This document shows, in pieces, positions 1-9,958 of a stretch of 64,000 nt of DNA. The position numbers and the translations under genes were made by a program. How positions within the stretch are numbered: position 1 is the stretch's first letter; each line of letters starts with the position of its first letter. Under the pieces are notes generated by a model. It saw only the letters and a list, made by a program, of their open reading frames with translations, ran no database searches and was not told where the DNA came from. The stretch is from Bacteroides sp. 43_108 (lineage in GTDB: Bacteria; Bacteroidota; Bacteroidia; Bacteroidales; Bacteroidaceae): the NCBI GenBank assembly GCA_001915545.1, contig MNQS01000001.1:1-64000 (forward strand), in the 5' to 3' direction.

Positions 1-114
1 GGAAAATGGGCAATAATAATGGCACATAAAGTGATTATACTCTATCGACTTTATATGCCATATTACTTTTTAGGGACATTTACTGAATATCCCTTTATAC
101 ACCTAAGACAAAAC

Positions 115-150
115 GTGCCTGACCAATGATTATCGGCCAGGCACATTTTT
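115..150 (+). terminator. Rho-independent terminator
   Basis: Arms GTGCCTGACC and GGCCAGGCAC (one mismatch) are followed by ATTTTT on the + strand, so it would end a transcript entering from the left. The opposite strand follows the hairpin with GTTTT, so it may also serve the minus-strand gene ending at 208. Nothing else is recognised in bases 1-207. Confidence 0.6.
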
Positions 151-207
151 ATATTTCATGTTTTCAACATCATCAGCCCGTCACTGCTGTAACGCACTCA
201 GAAACAT

Positions 208-3045
208 TCAATCCTCAACTTCATCAGGAAGAACTGCATCTGCAGGGGTAAGTTTCACTCCGCCAAGCAAACCTGAAGGGACAGGAGTCCAATCTGCGTA
301 AGAAGCAGGTTTATAGTTTAAATCGACAACGTTTATGTCTTTAAAACGACGCCATTCAACACCCTGACGATCCAGCATAGATATACGATTGGCTGGAAGA
401 TTTGTCACCTCTATTTCCACTGTGTTCTCACCATCACGCAGGTACTGTCCTACGCGCATTGTGTAAGGTACAGCAAAGAGTGTACCACATTCATGTCCGT
501 TAATCCTTACACGTGCGGACTCGCGTACATCACCCAGATCAAGTACCCAATCAGCATATTTCTCAACATCAGACATATTGAATGTCTTAGTATAAAGTCC
601 CGTTCCCATCAGCACACGGCAAACTGTATCTTCAAGCTCCGTCCATGAACGAAGAACGTCAAAAGAATATGTTTTGCCAGATGCATCAGGTGCACTCTCT
701 ACGAAGCGCATTCTCCAATCACTGTTAAGGTCAATGCTTCCAGCCGAATTGAGTCTCAAACATTGCCAATCAGGAATCGTATCAGAAGGTTTATTTACAA
801 ACGTACGCAAGATTAAAGATTCGCCAGAACGAAGTTGCATGTAGACTTTCGTTTTTCCGTTCTCTTTCTTGAGCATTATACGTCCGATTTTACCATTCAT
901 AGGGTCATAAGCCACAACCTCCGATGCATCCACTCCCAATGGAATCCAACCGTCTATATCGCGTCCCTGAAGATTTGAAATGAAATAATGGTAACCGTTC
1001 GAGTTGGAACGACGTATGCACTGCATACCATACTCGCTGCGCATAAACTCACGTTTAGCTGAAGCATAGCACAACGCATCTTTATATGACGATGAACAGA
1101 CAATATTTCCATTGCCGTATTCAGATACTGTCGTCGATGAGAAATCAACAGAAACATTCCGCATCAAAGACGCCGCAACGCTGTCCATACGTGCTTGACG
1201 AGACTGAAGCTGCGCATAACCAGGAACCGATGACGGCAATATATCCATGAAAATCACTGTTGCCCCTTGACGTGCAAGCGCAAGCAAGTGTTCAAAGACC
1301 TTACAAGGCATAAACCTTACACCAGGTACAATTACAGCGCTGTATGAAGCTCCGCCAGAAGTACGCAACTTGCCTGAAGAGAAGGAAGTATTGAGAAGAT
1401 ACGAATCCGAGATGTAGTCAGCATCAAATCCGTTGTTTATAATACTTTTAACAGCGTTTATAAACTCTGGTGCACGAAGTGCCATTTTATGAATATCAAA
1501 AAGCACCTGTCGTCCCGGCTGTTCGTATATCATGTCATAATAAGGAAGATAAACAAGGAAATCATTGTCCGGCTTTCCCCATTGCAGAAAAGCCTGACAG
1601 CGCTCAATATATTTTGAGAAAGCAGGCATATCTCTCCAGATGCTGTTGTATGGACTCATGTCGGTACTTGCATAGAAATGCCATCCCGGCCACTGTGCAT
1701 CTGATGGCGAATAACATGTACCATGAAAGACCACATGATTGACACCCGAAACGAACATCAGGTCAAGATCCGGCTTACACTGCGACAACGAGGTACGGAA
1801 ATGCTCGGTGAGCCATGTAAACGTCTCTGAAGATGTGAACTTCTTACCAGATATATGTGATGCCGACGATGCGTATTTCAGCATTGATATGTCCGAATCG
1901 TTTTTCCGAGTAAACCCGTCATCACGTCTGAGTCCCGATATACCGAAATCAGAAAGTCCGAAACCCTCACATTCAGGCATGTCTACAGCACCATAGATAT
2001 CTATCAGGTTTGCAGGACTTCCATGAGCCTGATTGCGTGTGAAAGCTCCATGGAAATGCGCCCAGTCGGTCCACTGCGACGTAAAGTTTTCCAGCAACAG
2101 TTCACCCATCGTCTGCCTATAATCGGAAACAATGCGCTTGCCGACATCTGTACGTTCACTGTCATCAGAAATGAAATCAGGGAAAAAGTTTTCAAGTTTA
2201 TACCCTCGCCTGCTCTCGAATTCAGAAAGAAAGTCCGGTGTCCAATCTGCACCATACGCTTCATAAGAGTCATTGAAAAAGGTACGTGGAAACTTGACCG
2301 CCGACTTCACAAAAGCAGAATCAAAACGGTCAAGATATTTTTTGACAGACTTTCTACTGAAATGGTCTATCACATAACCTTCGCCACCAACCGCGGCACG
2401 CTTCACCATCTGAAGCGTACGTCCGCAGTACAGCACTACCAAATCCCAGCGTCCTTCAGGAAGAATGTTTAGAGGAAGTTTACCGGAAGCAACCTTGTCG
2501 GTCAGATTGAGAACGTCAGAATAACTGCGTTTGCCGGATACCATCTCATATCTGTATGCCATCACACGAGACAACGAAGCAAAGCTCTTCTGCTTATCAT
2601 CACTACAAGATATGTCTATAGACGAATCAGCTCTTTGAACATCGTAGCGCTGAAATAAAGCCATTGCCGCAGCATCTTCAATGTCAATGTGAGGTCCACC
2701 GAAAGGCCAACCCGTACCGGTAGCCATTTCCGTTTCCATACCCAAAGATGTGCAGACATTCTCCGTGTGCGAAAGCATTGACATCCATCGAGACGACAAA
2801 TACGGTATTTCGTTGGCCTCATTTCCTTTTACACCGTATATTGGGGTTATCTCAACACCGCCAATACCGGCATCGGCATACTTCCGAAGATTTCTATCCA
2901 AACCGGCAGAATCGACAGCACTGCCCATCCACCACCAACGGGTGTATGGCTTTGCCTCAACACCAGACGAAATCCATTCCTGCGAATGCACATAAGTACA
3001 TCCGATGAAAAACATCAGTATATTAAAAACGAATCTCATAAACAT
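208..3045 (-). CDS. GH106-like alpha-L-rhamnosidase, secreted
   Basis: This 945-residue protein resembles glycoside hydrolase family 106, enzymes that release L-rhamnose from rhamnogalacturonan and related pectins. A signal peptide covers roughly residues 1-22. The RWWWMGS motif near residue 36, followed by a segment reading GIGGVEITPIYG, is typical of the family's catalytic barrel. The C-terminal third has a jelly-roll carbohydrate-binding pattern (VLDLGDVRESARVRING). It is last in a minus-strand run after the CE12 and GH2 genes, with a 36-bp gap to CE12, so co-transcription is likely. The start could be ATG 3045 or the second ATG at 3039, which sits better behind a purine-rich GAGAGAA. Family assignment is from motif memory; the exact linkage is inferred from neighbours. 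Confidence 0.85.
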   Translation of the reverse strand: MFMRFVFNILMFFIGCTYVHSQEWISSGVEAKPYTRWWWMGSAVDSAGLDRNLRKYADAGIGGVEITPIYGVKGNEANEIPYLSSRWMSMLSHTENVCTSLGMETEMATGTGWPFGGPHIDIEDAAAMALFQRYDVQRADSSIDISCSDDKQKSFASLSRVMAYRYEMVSGKRSYSDVLNLTDKVASGKLPLNILPEGRWDLVVLYCGRTLQMVKRAAVGGEGYVIDHFSRKSVKKYLDRFDSAFVKSAVKFPRTFFNDSYEAYGADWTPDFLSEFESRRGYKLENFFPDFISDDSERTDVGKRIVSDYRQTMGELLLENFTSQWTDWAHFHGAFTRNQAHGSPANLIDIYGAVDMPECEGFGLSDFGISGLRRDDGFTRKNDSDISMLKYASSASHISGKKFTSSETFTWLTEHFRTSLSQCKPDLDLMFVSGVNHVVFHGTCYSPSDAQWPGWHFYASTDMSPYNSIWRDMPAFSKYIERCQAFLQWGKPDNDFLVYLPYYDMIYEQPGRQVLFDIHKMALRAPEFINAVKSIINNGFDADYISDSYLLNTSFSSGKLRTSGGASYSAVIVPGVRFMPCKVFEHLLALARQGATVIFMDILPSSVPGYAQLQSRQARMDSVAASLMRNVSVDFSSTTVSEYGNGNIVCSSSYKDALCYASAKREFMRSEYGMQCIRRSNSNGYHYFISNLQGRDIDGWIPLGVDASEVVAYDPMNGKIGRIMLKKENGKTKVYMQLRSGESLILRTFVNKPSDTIPDWQCLRLNSAGSIDLNSDWRMRFVESAPDASGKTYSFDVLRSWTELEDTVCRVLMGTGLYTKTFNMSDVEKYADWVLDLGDVRESARVRINGHECGTLFAVPYTMRVGQYLRDGENTVEIEVTNLPANRISMLDRQGVEWRRFKDINVVDLNYKPASYADWTPVPSGLLGGVKLTPADAVLPDEVED

Positions 3046-3081
3046 TTCTCTCTATTCCAAACATTCATCCCGGACACGCAA

Positions 3082-4350
3082 TCAATTGCCATCCGGCTTC
3101 TCAATCTCAGTGAAAGGAGAATCGTTCCAATGAAAAGCATCCACTGAATCAGGCTTTGAAGGGTCGAAAGCAGTGTAATCTTCGCGCAGATGCTCTGCAA
3201 GAGGCAATCCCAGGCTCTTGATGCCCTCAACCACCATCTTAGATATTTCGTAAGCTCCATAAGGATTGAAATGCGTATTGTCAGCCAAAGCCTTGTCCTG
3301 ACCAGGATAGCTTCCAGCAGGATAGTGAACAAAAGCACGCTTGGAAGCCTCCACGCCCAATGTTTCATAGAACGTACGCGTCATGTCGTGAAGTTCTATA
3401 ACCTTTACACCCTCGCGCTTTGCCACCCAGCGCATAGCATCAGGATAGTCTGCATGAGTCTCTTTAATCTTACCGTTCTTGTCGAAACTGCGTCTTTGCG
3501 TAGGTGTAACAAAAATAGGTATTCCACCACGCAAACGAGCCTCATCAACGAATGTCTTCAGGCAAGTTGCAAAATTATAATAGGCACCTGCACCAGGAAA
3601 TTTCTGTTTCTGATCGTTATGGCCGAACTCAATGAAGATGTAGTCGCCCGGTTTCATCAACGAGAGAATCTTCTTAAGTCTTTTCGCAGCCATGAATGTC
3701 GATGCTGTCTCACCGCTCTCAGCATAATTGGCAATGCAGACACGGTCGTCAAACCATCGCGGTATCATCTGTCCCCAGCTTGCCCAAGGCTCGTTGTCCT
3801 GGTCAACAACTGTAGAATTACCGCAAAGCCATACTGTAGTAACAGCAGAATCGGCAGGCTCTATGACTATAGATGCACATGCAGGACTATCGCCGTTGAT
3901 TTCAAGTGTAAGTTTATCGTCCCAGTTGAGTTTGGTTTTCTCGCGCTCCTTTATGTGTACGCGGTCACCGCCGGCTATTTCTGTATTTCGTTTATTGACA
4001 ACAAATGTAAAGGTTTTGAATTCACCTTTCTTTGTAGCCACATTCTCAAGGAAAAGCCTGCGCGATTCAGCACGTACCGTAGTGACAGCCTTATGTTTCT
4101 TGGAACCAAGTACCACAGTAACCTTATAATTGCCGTCAGGCACATCAGCAGAAAAGAAATACGGTTTGGCTGCCCCCTTATCGGGTGCTGCCGTAAAATC
4201 GTATCCGTATCCTTTGCCGTTGGAATAAACATCCGACTGTGTTATTTCTGTATACCCGTCTTTCTTACCGGCAAAACTGAACTTGTAAGTCTGAGCATCA
4301 GCGACGGCAAAAGCCATCGCCAATACTGCAGGAAATATATATCGTTTCAT
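3082..4350 (-). CDS. Rhamnogalacturonan acetylesterase (CE12, SGNH hydrolase)
   Basis: This 422-residue exported esterase is predicted to remove acetyl groups from the rhamnogalacturonan-I backbone. After a signal peptide (about 1-20), residues 20-165 form a beta-rich N-terminal domain. The SGNH catalytic domain then shows block I GNSTVVDQD (Ser near 179), the GHNDQ block near 243 and the C-terminal DNTHFNPYGA (Asp/His pair near 380). These are the landmarks of CE12 enzymes. It lies 16 bp after the GH2 gene and 36 bp before GH106, a classic pectin-locus arrangement in which deacetylation exposes the backbone to lyases and rhamnosidases. Confidence is high on family and moderate on substrate. 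Confidence 0.88.
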   Translation of the reverse strand: MKRYIFPAVLAMAFAVADAQTYKFSFAGKKDGYTEITQSDVYSNGKGYGYDFTAAPDKGAAKPYFFSADVPDGNYKVTVVLGSKKHKAVTTVRAESRRLFLENVATKKGEFKTFTFVVNKRNTEIAGGDRVHIKEREKTKLNWDDKLTLEINGDSPACASIVIEPADSAVTTVWLCGNSTVVDQDNEPWASWGQMIPRWFDDRVCIANYAESGETASTFMAAKRLKKILSLMKPGDYIFIEFGHNDQKQKFPGAGAYYNFATCLKTFVDEARLRGGIPIFVTPTQRRSFDKNGKIKETHADYPDAMRWVAKREGVKVIELHDMTRTFYETLGVEASKRAFVHYPAGSYPGQDKALADNTHFNPYGAYEISKMVVEGIKSLGLPLAEHLREDYTAFDPSKPDSVDAFHWNDSPFTEIEKPDGN

Positions 4351-4366
4351 GTTCGTTGCGTATTTT

Positions 4367-7267
4367 TTATTTATTGAACTTCGGTTTCAACTCGTCTGGC
4401 GAATCCTTGGTGTACATATCCACCTTCGGAGCCTTCTTGGTGAAAAGATCATCTATCAGCTTGCAGTCAAGAGTGAAAGATGGTTTGAACTTATCAGAGT
4501 TCATGTACTTCAGTATTGAAGCTCTCAACTGTCGGGCAACCACACGTTTGTCAAGATTATTTACAATATCCATAGTTGTCATCACAAGCTTTCCTCCCAG
4601 AACATTTGCTTCGAAAAGCATACCGATCTTACGGCTGAGGAACCATGTATCGATGCTCTGTACGATAGGCTGGAAATCTGCAGGGAAATCAGTAAACTGC
4701 ATGACCTGAGCACGATTTACAAGTTCCCACCACTGCAGGTCGCTATGATAATCAGTAGGGAATATTTCAAATATAGAATGCTTGTCGTCGATGCTGACAC
4801 CTGTTGTGTGAGGCGGGCGCATCTTGAACCACGATGTATTCCAGAACACAGGAGTGAAATACTGCACAACTTCCTCGCCGTACGAAATCTTTCCGGCAGC
4901 TGCAACCAGCACCTTGCCACCCTTCTTCAACACCTCTTTTGCCTTAGCATCGAGAGTGTCGGTGATGTAAACATTTCCAGTCTCATCCTTAACCTTTGAA
5001 GGATATACCCAGAAATTCCAGTCGTTGACAGCATCAGAACCTTCATTGATTGAAGCTGTACCAGGTATACGAACCTCCAGATTCAGTTTGGTAGCTTCCT
5101 CTATTCCATTGAGCGGTATATCAATAGAACCGATCTGTTTCTGTCCACCAATTTCAATGTCGCCGCTGTTCAGGTTACCCTTAGCATAAATCTTTCCACG
5201 GCTATCCTTAACCTCATAATAAGGTTTTGCATCTTTAAGTACTGCATCAGAGAACTGCGACACCTCTATGTCAGCCTTGAAATGCTCGTCGGCTGTATAT
5301 GTAAACTTAGGTATACGGGCCAGAGGAACAACAGGACTGCAGAAACGTCTGAATCCGGTTGCATCGATATATCCCTTTTCGTCAAAGAACACATCTGTCA
5401 ATCCGACAAGTGCAGTGCCCTGTCCAGAATAATCATTGAGAGCCAAAAGCTGGAATCCTGCATAATTAGGAGTACGCAGAGTGCGCTCTATTTCATATTT
5501 GTAGCACAAAGCCTGCAATTTTCCACTTGCCATGACAAACTTGTTTGCAAGTCCGCCCATATTGTTGTCATTCAGTATGTCTCTGAATATTTCAAAATTC
5601 TTGGCCTTGTTTACACCGTAATATTTGGTAATCTCGTCAAAGTTAGGGAACACGCACCACTGTCCTGTCTCGTGAGACACGTACGGCTGGCTCACAGTAT
5701 CAATATTAGCTCTGAAGTCAGACAATGTTTCCGGAGCACGGCGACGCCACTCGGCAAGTCCTCTTGCACCAGCCTTTACATGATACTGGCTCTTTGGCTG
5801 CCACTGCCATCCTCCACCGACAGAAGCACCTGTGTATACACGTCTGCTGTCAGCCTTCTTCCAATAGTCAACAAAGTCGGATACCCATGCAACCCAGTTG
5901 CCTGCAGGCTCATTTCCACATGCAAGCATGCAGAACGAAGGATGATTGCCGTATTCCTTTACGATAGCCTTGGTTTCGTCCATGAGGTAAGTATCAATCT
6001 TCATGCCGTTGCCGAGCTTAACACCGTGGTTAGGCCAGCTAGGTCCTTCCGGCTGGATGTAGAAACCGACGATATCTGCAGCTTCAAAAGCGGCTTCAGG
6101 TGGACAATAGGAATGGAAACGCATGTGGTTGAGTCCATATTCCCTGCAAACCCTGAAAATTCGAATCCATTCATCCACATTCGTAGGAGGATAACCGGTA
6201 ATAGGGAAATCGCAGTTTTCTACAGTTCCGCGAAGCTGAACAAGTCGGCCGTTTACATAAAACATCTTTCCGTTGATGGTAATTTCTCTCATACCGAAGA
6301 CAGATGTCTTAGTCTGCTTTACGCCTTTGCCCTCAATAACAGCTGTAAGTTTGTAAAGTGCAGGACTGAACTCATCCCAAAGAAGCATACCGTCGCCCAT
6401 TGGCATATCGATATCCACAACAGTTGTATCAGCAGTAAGCTTGATTTCCTTTCCTACAGCATCGACATTATGCATCTTCGCCGTATTGAAAGCTTTTGCC
6501 GAGAGGCTTATATTCACCTTCTCGCCAGGCTTGCCCACAACTGCAATTTTCACAGACGCTTTCTTGTCCTTTATATCCGGATAGACCTGAATGTCGTCCA
6601 TAAAGGAAGCAGGGAACTCCTGAAGTTCCATACGTCCAACAATACCATTCCAGTCACCTTGAGTCTGGTCTGTCACAGAATGGCTGTCAATACCCACACC
6701 GACAGTCTCTACTCTGTTGTCGATACGTACAGAGAATACATTTTCACCCTTCTTAAGGTACTCTGTAACCTCGAATCTATGAGGTACGGACAGACTGTTC
6801 TGCATACCGACCTCGTGACCATTGACCCAAAGAGTAGTTTCGATGTGCGGACGTTCAAGGAACAGGAAGTATCTCTTGCCCTTCTCTATACGATCCATTG
6901 AGACAGTCTTATTGTACCAGGCTACACCTACATAATGTTTGTCCGGAGTAAGGAAAAACGGAAGTTTTACGTTACCAGTCCTGCGATACTTCTCCATATA
7001 TGGATTATAGAAATACGAACTGTCATAAAGGCTTCCCACCCATTTTGTTTCAACCGTTACATCATCACCCTTAAGTCTCTGAGGCATAGATGCCGGAAGT
7101 TCGATTTCATCATCAAGAGATGCACGCTCGTACCAGCGTTCCCCCACTCCCTTATCATTCCTGTCGATCTGGAAATCCCAGTCACCGGCAAGATTCACTG
7201 TTTCCTGCGAAACAGCTCCGCATACACAAAACAGTGATGCGGCTACAAAAGTCATTATTTTCTTCAT
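4367..7267 (-). CDS. Glycoside hydrolase family 2 protein (beta-galactosidase-like)
   Basis: This 966-residue exported enzyme has the GH2 layout: signal peptide (1-21), a sugar-binding jelly roll (ETTLWVNGHEVG), an immunoglobulin-like domain, then the TIM barrel. The acid/base is in the segment LACGNEP near residue 450 and the probable nucleophile in YVSHETGQW near residue 530. A long C-terminal extension follows, including a stretch that may be a degenerate glutamine-amidotransferase-like domain as in other long GH2 proteins. GH2 covers beta-galactosidases, glucuronidases and mannosidases; the pectin context suggests removal of galactose or glucuronate side groups from rhamnogalacturonan, which is inference. 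It lies between the DUF4837 gene (48 bp) and CE12 (16 bp). Confidence 0.85.
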   Translation of the reverse strand: MKKIMTFVAASLFCVCGAVSQETVNLAGDWDFQIDRNDKGVGERWYERASLDDEIELPASMPQRLKGDDVTVETKWVGSLYDSSYFYNPYMEKYRRTGNVKLPFFLTPDKHYVGVAWYNKTVSMDRIEKGKRYFLFLERPHIETTLWVNGHEVGMQNSLSVPHRFEVTEYLKKGENVFSVRIDNRVETVGVGIDSHSVTDQTQGDWNGIVGRMELQEFPASFMDDIQVYPDIKDKKASVKIAVVGKPGEKVNISLSAKAFNTAKMHNVDAVGKEIKLTADTTVVDIDMPMGDGMLLWDEFSPALYKLTAVIEGKGVKQTKTSVFGMREITINGKMFYVNGRLVQLRGTVENCDFPITGYPPTNVDEWIRIFRVCREYGLNHMRFHSYCPPEAAFEAADIVGFYIQPEGPSWPNHGVKLGNGMKIDTYLMDETKAIVKEYGNHPSFCMLACGNEPAGNWVAWVSDFVDYWKKADSRRVYTGASVGGGWQWQPKSQYHVKAGARGLAEWRRRAPETLSDFRANIDTVSQPYVSHETGQWCVFPNFDEITKYYGVNKAKNFEIFRDILNDNNMGGLANKFVMASGKLQALCYKYEIERTLRTPNYAGFQLLALNDYSGQGTALVGLTDVFFDEKGYIDATGFRRFCSPVVPLARIPKFTYTADEHFKADIEVSQFSDAVLKDAKPYYEVKDSRGKIYAKGNLNSGDIEIGGQKQIGSIDIPLNGIEEATKLNLEVRIPGTASINEGSDAVNDWNFWVYPSKVKDETGNVYITDTLDAKAKEVLKKGGKVLVAAAGKISYGEEVVQYFTPVFWNTSWFKMRPPHTTGVSIDDKHSIFEIFPTDYHSDLQWWELVNRAQVMQFTDFPADFQPIVQSIDTWFLSRKIGMLFEANVLGGKLVMTTMDIVNNLDKRVVARQLRASILKYMNSDKFKPSFTLDCKLIDDLFTKKAPKVDMYTKDSPDELKPKFNK

Positions 7268-7315
7268 GTTGATAAATTATAAGTGTGTTTGTTTCATCAA
7301 GTGTCTGTCAATGTC

Positions 7316-8338
7316 CTATCTCGAAGCCGGCAGCTTCAGAGTCTGAAGCGAAGCCTCAAGCATTCTTATAAGTTCGCGTTTTTTCTTGTTCGGCAAATAA
7401 ACAAATCCTTCGGCAACAATCACTCTGTTGTTGATGGTATCAACCTGCGAATAAGAGACAAACGGGCCTCCCATCATGTCATTCTCCATCTGCCACAAGC
7501 CTCTAACTTCCTGAACGAAGTGCCCGTCAACAGAAATATACCTGGAAGTCAAAGACCTTCTGTCAAGCGACATATATTGCTGTGCGTGCTCGCCCTGCAG
7601 ATTGACCATCATGAATGAATCGCGCTTTTCCACGAAATAATTGAGAGTAAACGTACTGTCCGAAGTATAAGGATAAGAATAGAAGCACATGTTCAGATTG
7701 TTGAGTCGTCCTTCCGACGTCGCCCAAAGAAAATTCAATCCGGTCTTCAAATCATTAAGGTCCTTAGGAGCATATATCTGACATCCGAACATCTGCTTCA
7801 CTTTCGTAAGCACCTTTCCGCTGTATGCTGACCTGAGGTAATCGCGTTCACGTCCAAGTTCCTCATTCACAAACATATTTACCACATTATTGCCCTGCTC
7901 GGAAAGAAGGTTTACAAAAGTTTCATTATTAGGAGCATACATTGTAATTATAAGCTGCGGATTGACATGCACGTTTCGCATTATCTTAACTCCGGCATTT
8001 TTATATTTCGAACTGATATCAACCACTAGAATATTGGCAAAAACCTTGAACGTATTGTTGAAATCAGCAGGATTTATGGATGTCAAACGAAAATTCGGCT
8101 CCGACTGAGGCAAGCCTGGTATGTCCTGCATGACGACATCTGTAAGCAAAGAGCCATACATACCTTTAAGCCAATCCTTGTCGGTCACAAGAAGCAATTC
8201 GTAAGGTGCACTTCCGGCAGTACGGCGTACAGAACTTTTCTGTTTACCGCCATTGCCTCCACATGAACAAAACAGAGCAACGGCCAAAACAGAACATGCA
8301 AAAAAGAAAAATAATTTTCTCATCATATCATCAATCAT
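7316..8338 (-). CDS. DUF4837 family lipoprotein
   Basis: This 340-residue lipoprotein is found across Bacteroidetes and has no known function. The N-terminus has a hydrophobic stretch and lipobox-like LFCSC with Cys near 26, so lipidation and envelope location are likely. The start could be ATG 8338 or the internal ATG at 8323 (MRKLFFFF), which gives a more usual signal sequence. The body is the DUF4837 pattern (ELLLVTDKDWLKG early, then ADFNNTFKVFANILVVDI). It sits between GH105 and GH2 with gaps of 42 and 48 bp and in the same direction, so it is probably transcribed with them, though nothing in the protein ties it to sugar degradation. Confidence 0.8.
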   Translation of the reverse strand: MIDDMMRKLFFFFACSVLAVALFCSCGGNGGKQKSSVRRTAGSAPYELLLVTDKDWLKGMYGSLLTDVVMQDIPGLPQSEPNFRLTSINPADFNNTFKVFANILVVDISSKYKNAGVKIMRNVHVNPQLIITMYAPNNETFVNLLSEQGNNVVNMFVNEELGRERDYLRSAYSGKVLTKVKQMFGCQIYAPKDLNDLKTGLNFLWATSEGRLNNLNMCFYSYPYTSDSTFTLNYFVEKRDSFMMVNLQGEHAQQYMSLDRRSLTSRYISVDGHFVQEVRGLWQMENDMMGGPFVSYSQVDTINNRVIVAEGFVYLPNKKKRELIRMLEASLQTLKLPASR

Positions 8339-8380
8339 TTATATACAGATTTTCAAATATACACATCAAATCCATACGTT

Positions 8381-9625
8381 TTACCTGCCCAGCCTGTAAA
8401 TTTCACTGCCGGCCAAAAGGAAGCATCCAAGTCCGAAATCATCAAAATCAGGTTCAACATCATATCCAAGAGGCTGACCGTCTTTAGGTTCCTTTCCTGT
8501 ACCTTGCACAAATCCCAGAAATCCATCATCGTGCACGCACTCTTTCACCATTGCGTTCCATGAATCCAGAACCACAGGCAAGAAACGATCACGGTCAAGC
8601 GCTCCGTGCCTTATTCCCCATGCCATTCCGTAAACAAAAAGTGCAGTTCCCGTCAATTCCTTTCCTCCGAAATTACTTTCGTCATGAAGACTTACATTCC
8701 AGAATCCATCCTTTCTGCGGCAGTCGAGCAAAGCTTCGCTCATGTCCTTGAAATCCTTCATATAATTTTCATAATGAGCATCCTCGAACAACATGTTCCA
8801 CTCGGTTTCCCCAAGTTTCTCAAGATACGAAGGAGCTTCGGAGCCTTTACCTACAAGCATAGCATCCATTATCCTTACAAGTGCGGCATAAGCCCACCCG
8901 TTGCCACGGCTCCAATAGCAGTTGCGTCCGTTTGGTTCTTTATAAGGAGGAACAAAATCCTTATCGCGCCACCAAAGACTCTCTTCCTCATTGTACAGAC
9001 CTCCGGCTATATCGTTGCGTGTACAGCTGTACATCTTCCATCCTTTTTCCAGATAGCGTGATGCATCTTCGTCACCGCCCAGCTTGGCGACACGTGCCAT
9101 CTTGGCAAATACCGGAAGTCCCATCTGAATCGCATCCACCCAAGTCCAATCACGGTCTGACGACGATTGCAGCAAATGGTCCATACATTTTTTTGACGGA
9201 ATTATAAGAGCAGAATCGCGTCTGCCTTCAGGCTGAAGCATAAACATGTCAATATATGTCTGACAACAGCAATAATTGTCGGCATCCTTGGTGTGTATTC
9301 CACCTCGCGGAGACCACTTGTGAGAATCTCCCCATCTAATTATATAGTCAATATTCCGTTTTCTCTGTTCCGCAAACTGCTTGTCAAACGATTCTACTTC
9401 GGCCAAAGCCGTCAATCCTTCAAAATACACGCCTCTTGTCCATAGATTGCTGGGACGCATAATGCGGACAAAAGTAGCCTTAGACGGATCAGGATATTTA
9501 TTAATGAAATAAGTGTTTGCACGTTCCATAACTTCAAGCACTTCCTCACGAGAAGGCATACTCTGGGCAAACGAAAAGATTGAAATGGCCAAAAAAGCCA
9601 ATACTAACAGAAGATTTTTTTTCAT
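8381..9625 (-). CDS. GH105 unsaturated rhamnogalacturonyl hydrolase
   Basis: This 414-residue exported enzyme is predicted to remove the unsaturated galacturonate that pectate or rhamnogalacturonan lyases leave at the non-reducing end of oligosaccharides. The start was placed at the internal ATG at 9625 (MKKNLLLVLAF), which begins a clear signal peptide; a longer reading frame to 9724 would add an unlikely N-terminus that overlaps the promoter. The alpha/alpha-barrel signatures are present: TWVDAIQMGLPVFAKMA with the catalytic-region Asp, and CYWSRGNGWAYAALVRI. It is the first gene of the minus-strand operon and is divergent from the LacI-type regulator. Confidence 0.85.
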   Translation of the reverse strand: MKKNLLLVLAFLAISIFSFAQSMPSREEVLEVMERANTYFINKYPDPSKATFVRIMRPSNLWTRGVYFEGLTALAEVESFDKQFAEQRKRNIDYIIRWGDSHKWSPRGGIHTKDADNYCCCQTYIDMFMLQPEGRRDSALIIPSKKCMDHLLQSSSDRDWTWVDAIQMGLPVFAKMARVAKLGGDEDASRYLEKGWKMYSCTRNDIAGGLYNEEESLWWRDKDFVPPYKEPNGRNCYWSRGNGWAYAALVRIMDAMLVGKGSEAPSYLEKLGETEWNMLFEDAHYENYMKDFKDMSEALLDCRRKDGFWNVSLHDESNFGGKELTGTALFVYGMAWGIRHGALDRDRFLPVVLDSWNAMVKECVHDDGFLGFVQGTGKEPKDGQPLGYDVEPDFDDFGLGCFLLAGSEIYRLGR

Positions 9626-9657
9626 ACCTGGATTAGATTCACAGTTTTTCATTTTTG

Positions 9658-9688
9658 CAAAAATACGCCAAAAACTCCAAAATACAAC
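9658..9688 (-). promoter_or_regulatory. Promoter of the GH105-led operon
   Basis: On the minus strand TATTTTTG (9665-9658) matches the Bacteroidetes -7 element TAnnTTTG, with GTTG (9688-9685) 19 bp upstream. The predicted transcription start is about 30 bp before the GH105 start at 9625, which also supports the shorter start. Confidence 0.55.
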
Positions 9689-9704
9689 ACCAAAAGTTAT
9701 AAGA

Positions 9705-9746
9705 GTATATAAAAAACGAACCATCCTGATAGTTTTATCAGGATGG
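9705..9746 (-). terminator. Perfect 11-bp hairpin with T-run, minus direction
   Basis: Arms CCATCCTGATA and TATCAGGATGG are perfect and separated by 4 nt. On the minus strand the hairpin is followed by TTCGTTTTTT. It lies upstream of the GH105 promoter, so it would end a short transcript arising in the divergent intergenic region or act as an attenuator. Confidence 0.55.
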
Positions 9747-9820
9747 AACGATCCACTTAATAAAAAAACACCTATAACTTATCAACTTTACTCCACGCTC
9801 CATAACAGTTTCCACCGACG
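9705..9820 (-). ncRNA. Possible small RNA between GH105 and lacI
   Basis: A -7-like element TAAGTTTG (9832-9825, minus) and the hairpin terminator at 9746-9705 bound about 110 nt with no good reading frame. The element lacks a clear -33 partner. A 5-bp palindrome (TCCACCGACGTGGA, 9811-9824) lies at the predicted start. This is inference only; the hairpin could equally insulate the divergent operons. Confidence 0.25.
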
Positions 9821-9958
9821 TGGACAAACTTAATTCTGGAGCTTTATGAAAAAAGTTCTACTTATTATATATTAATCACTGATATTCTGCATCACGCAGA
9901 TCTGCAATGAAAACTCTACTTTTATAACACCGATTATGATGTTACCGATGCAACATCT

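Noticed and set aside
3190..4377. 395-codon + strand frame opposite the CE12 gene
   Set aside because: Antisense to the CE12 esterase, with no family match.
5282..6901. Long open frame (539 codons) on the + strand opposite the GH2 gene
   Set aside because: It lies wholly antisense to a well-supported GH2 gene, has no recognised domain and no promoter; it is a coding shadow.
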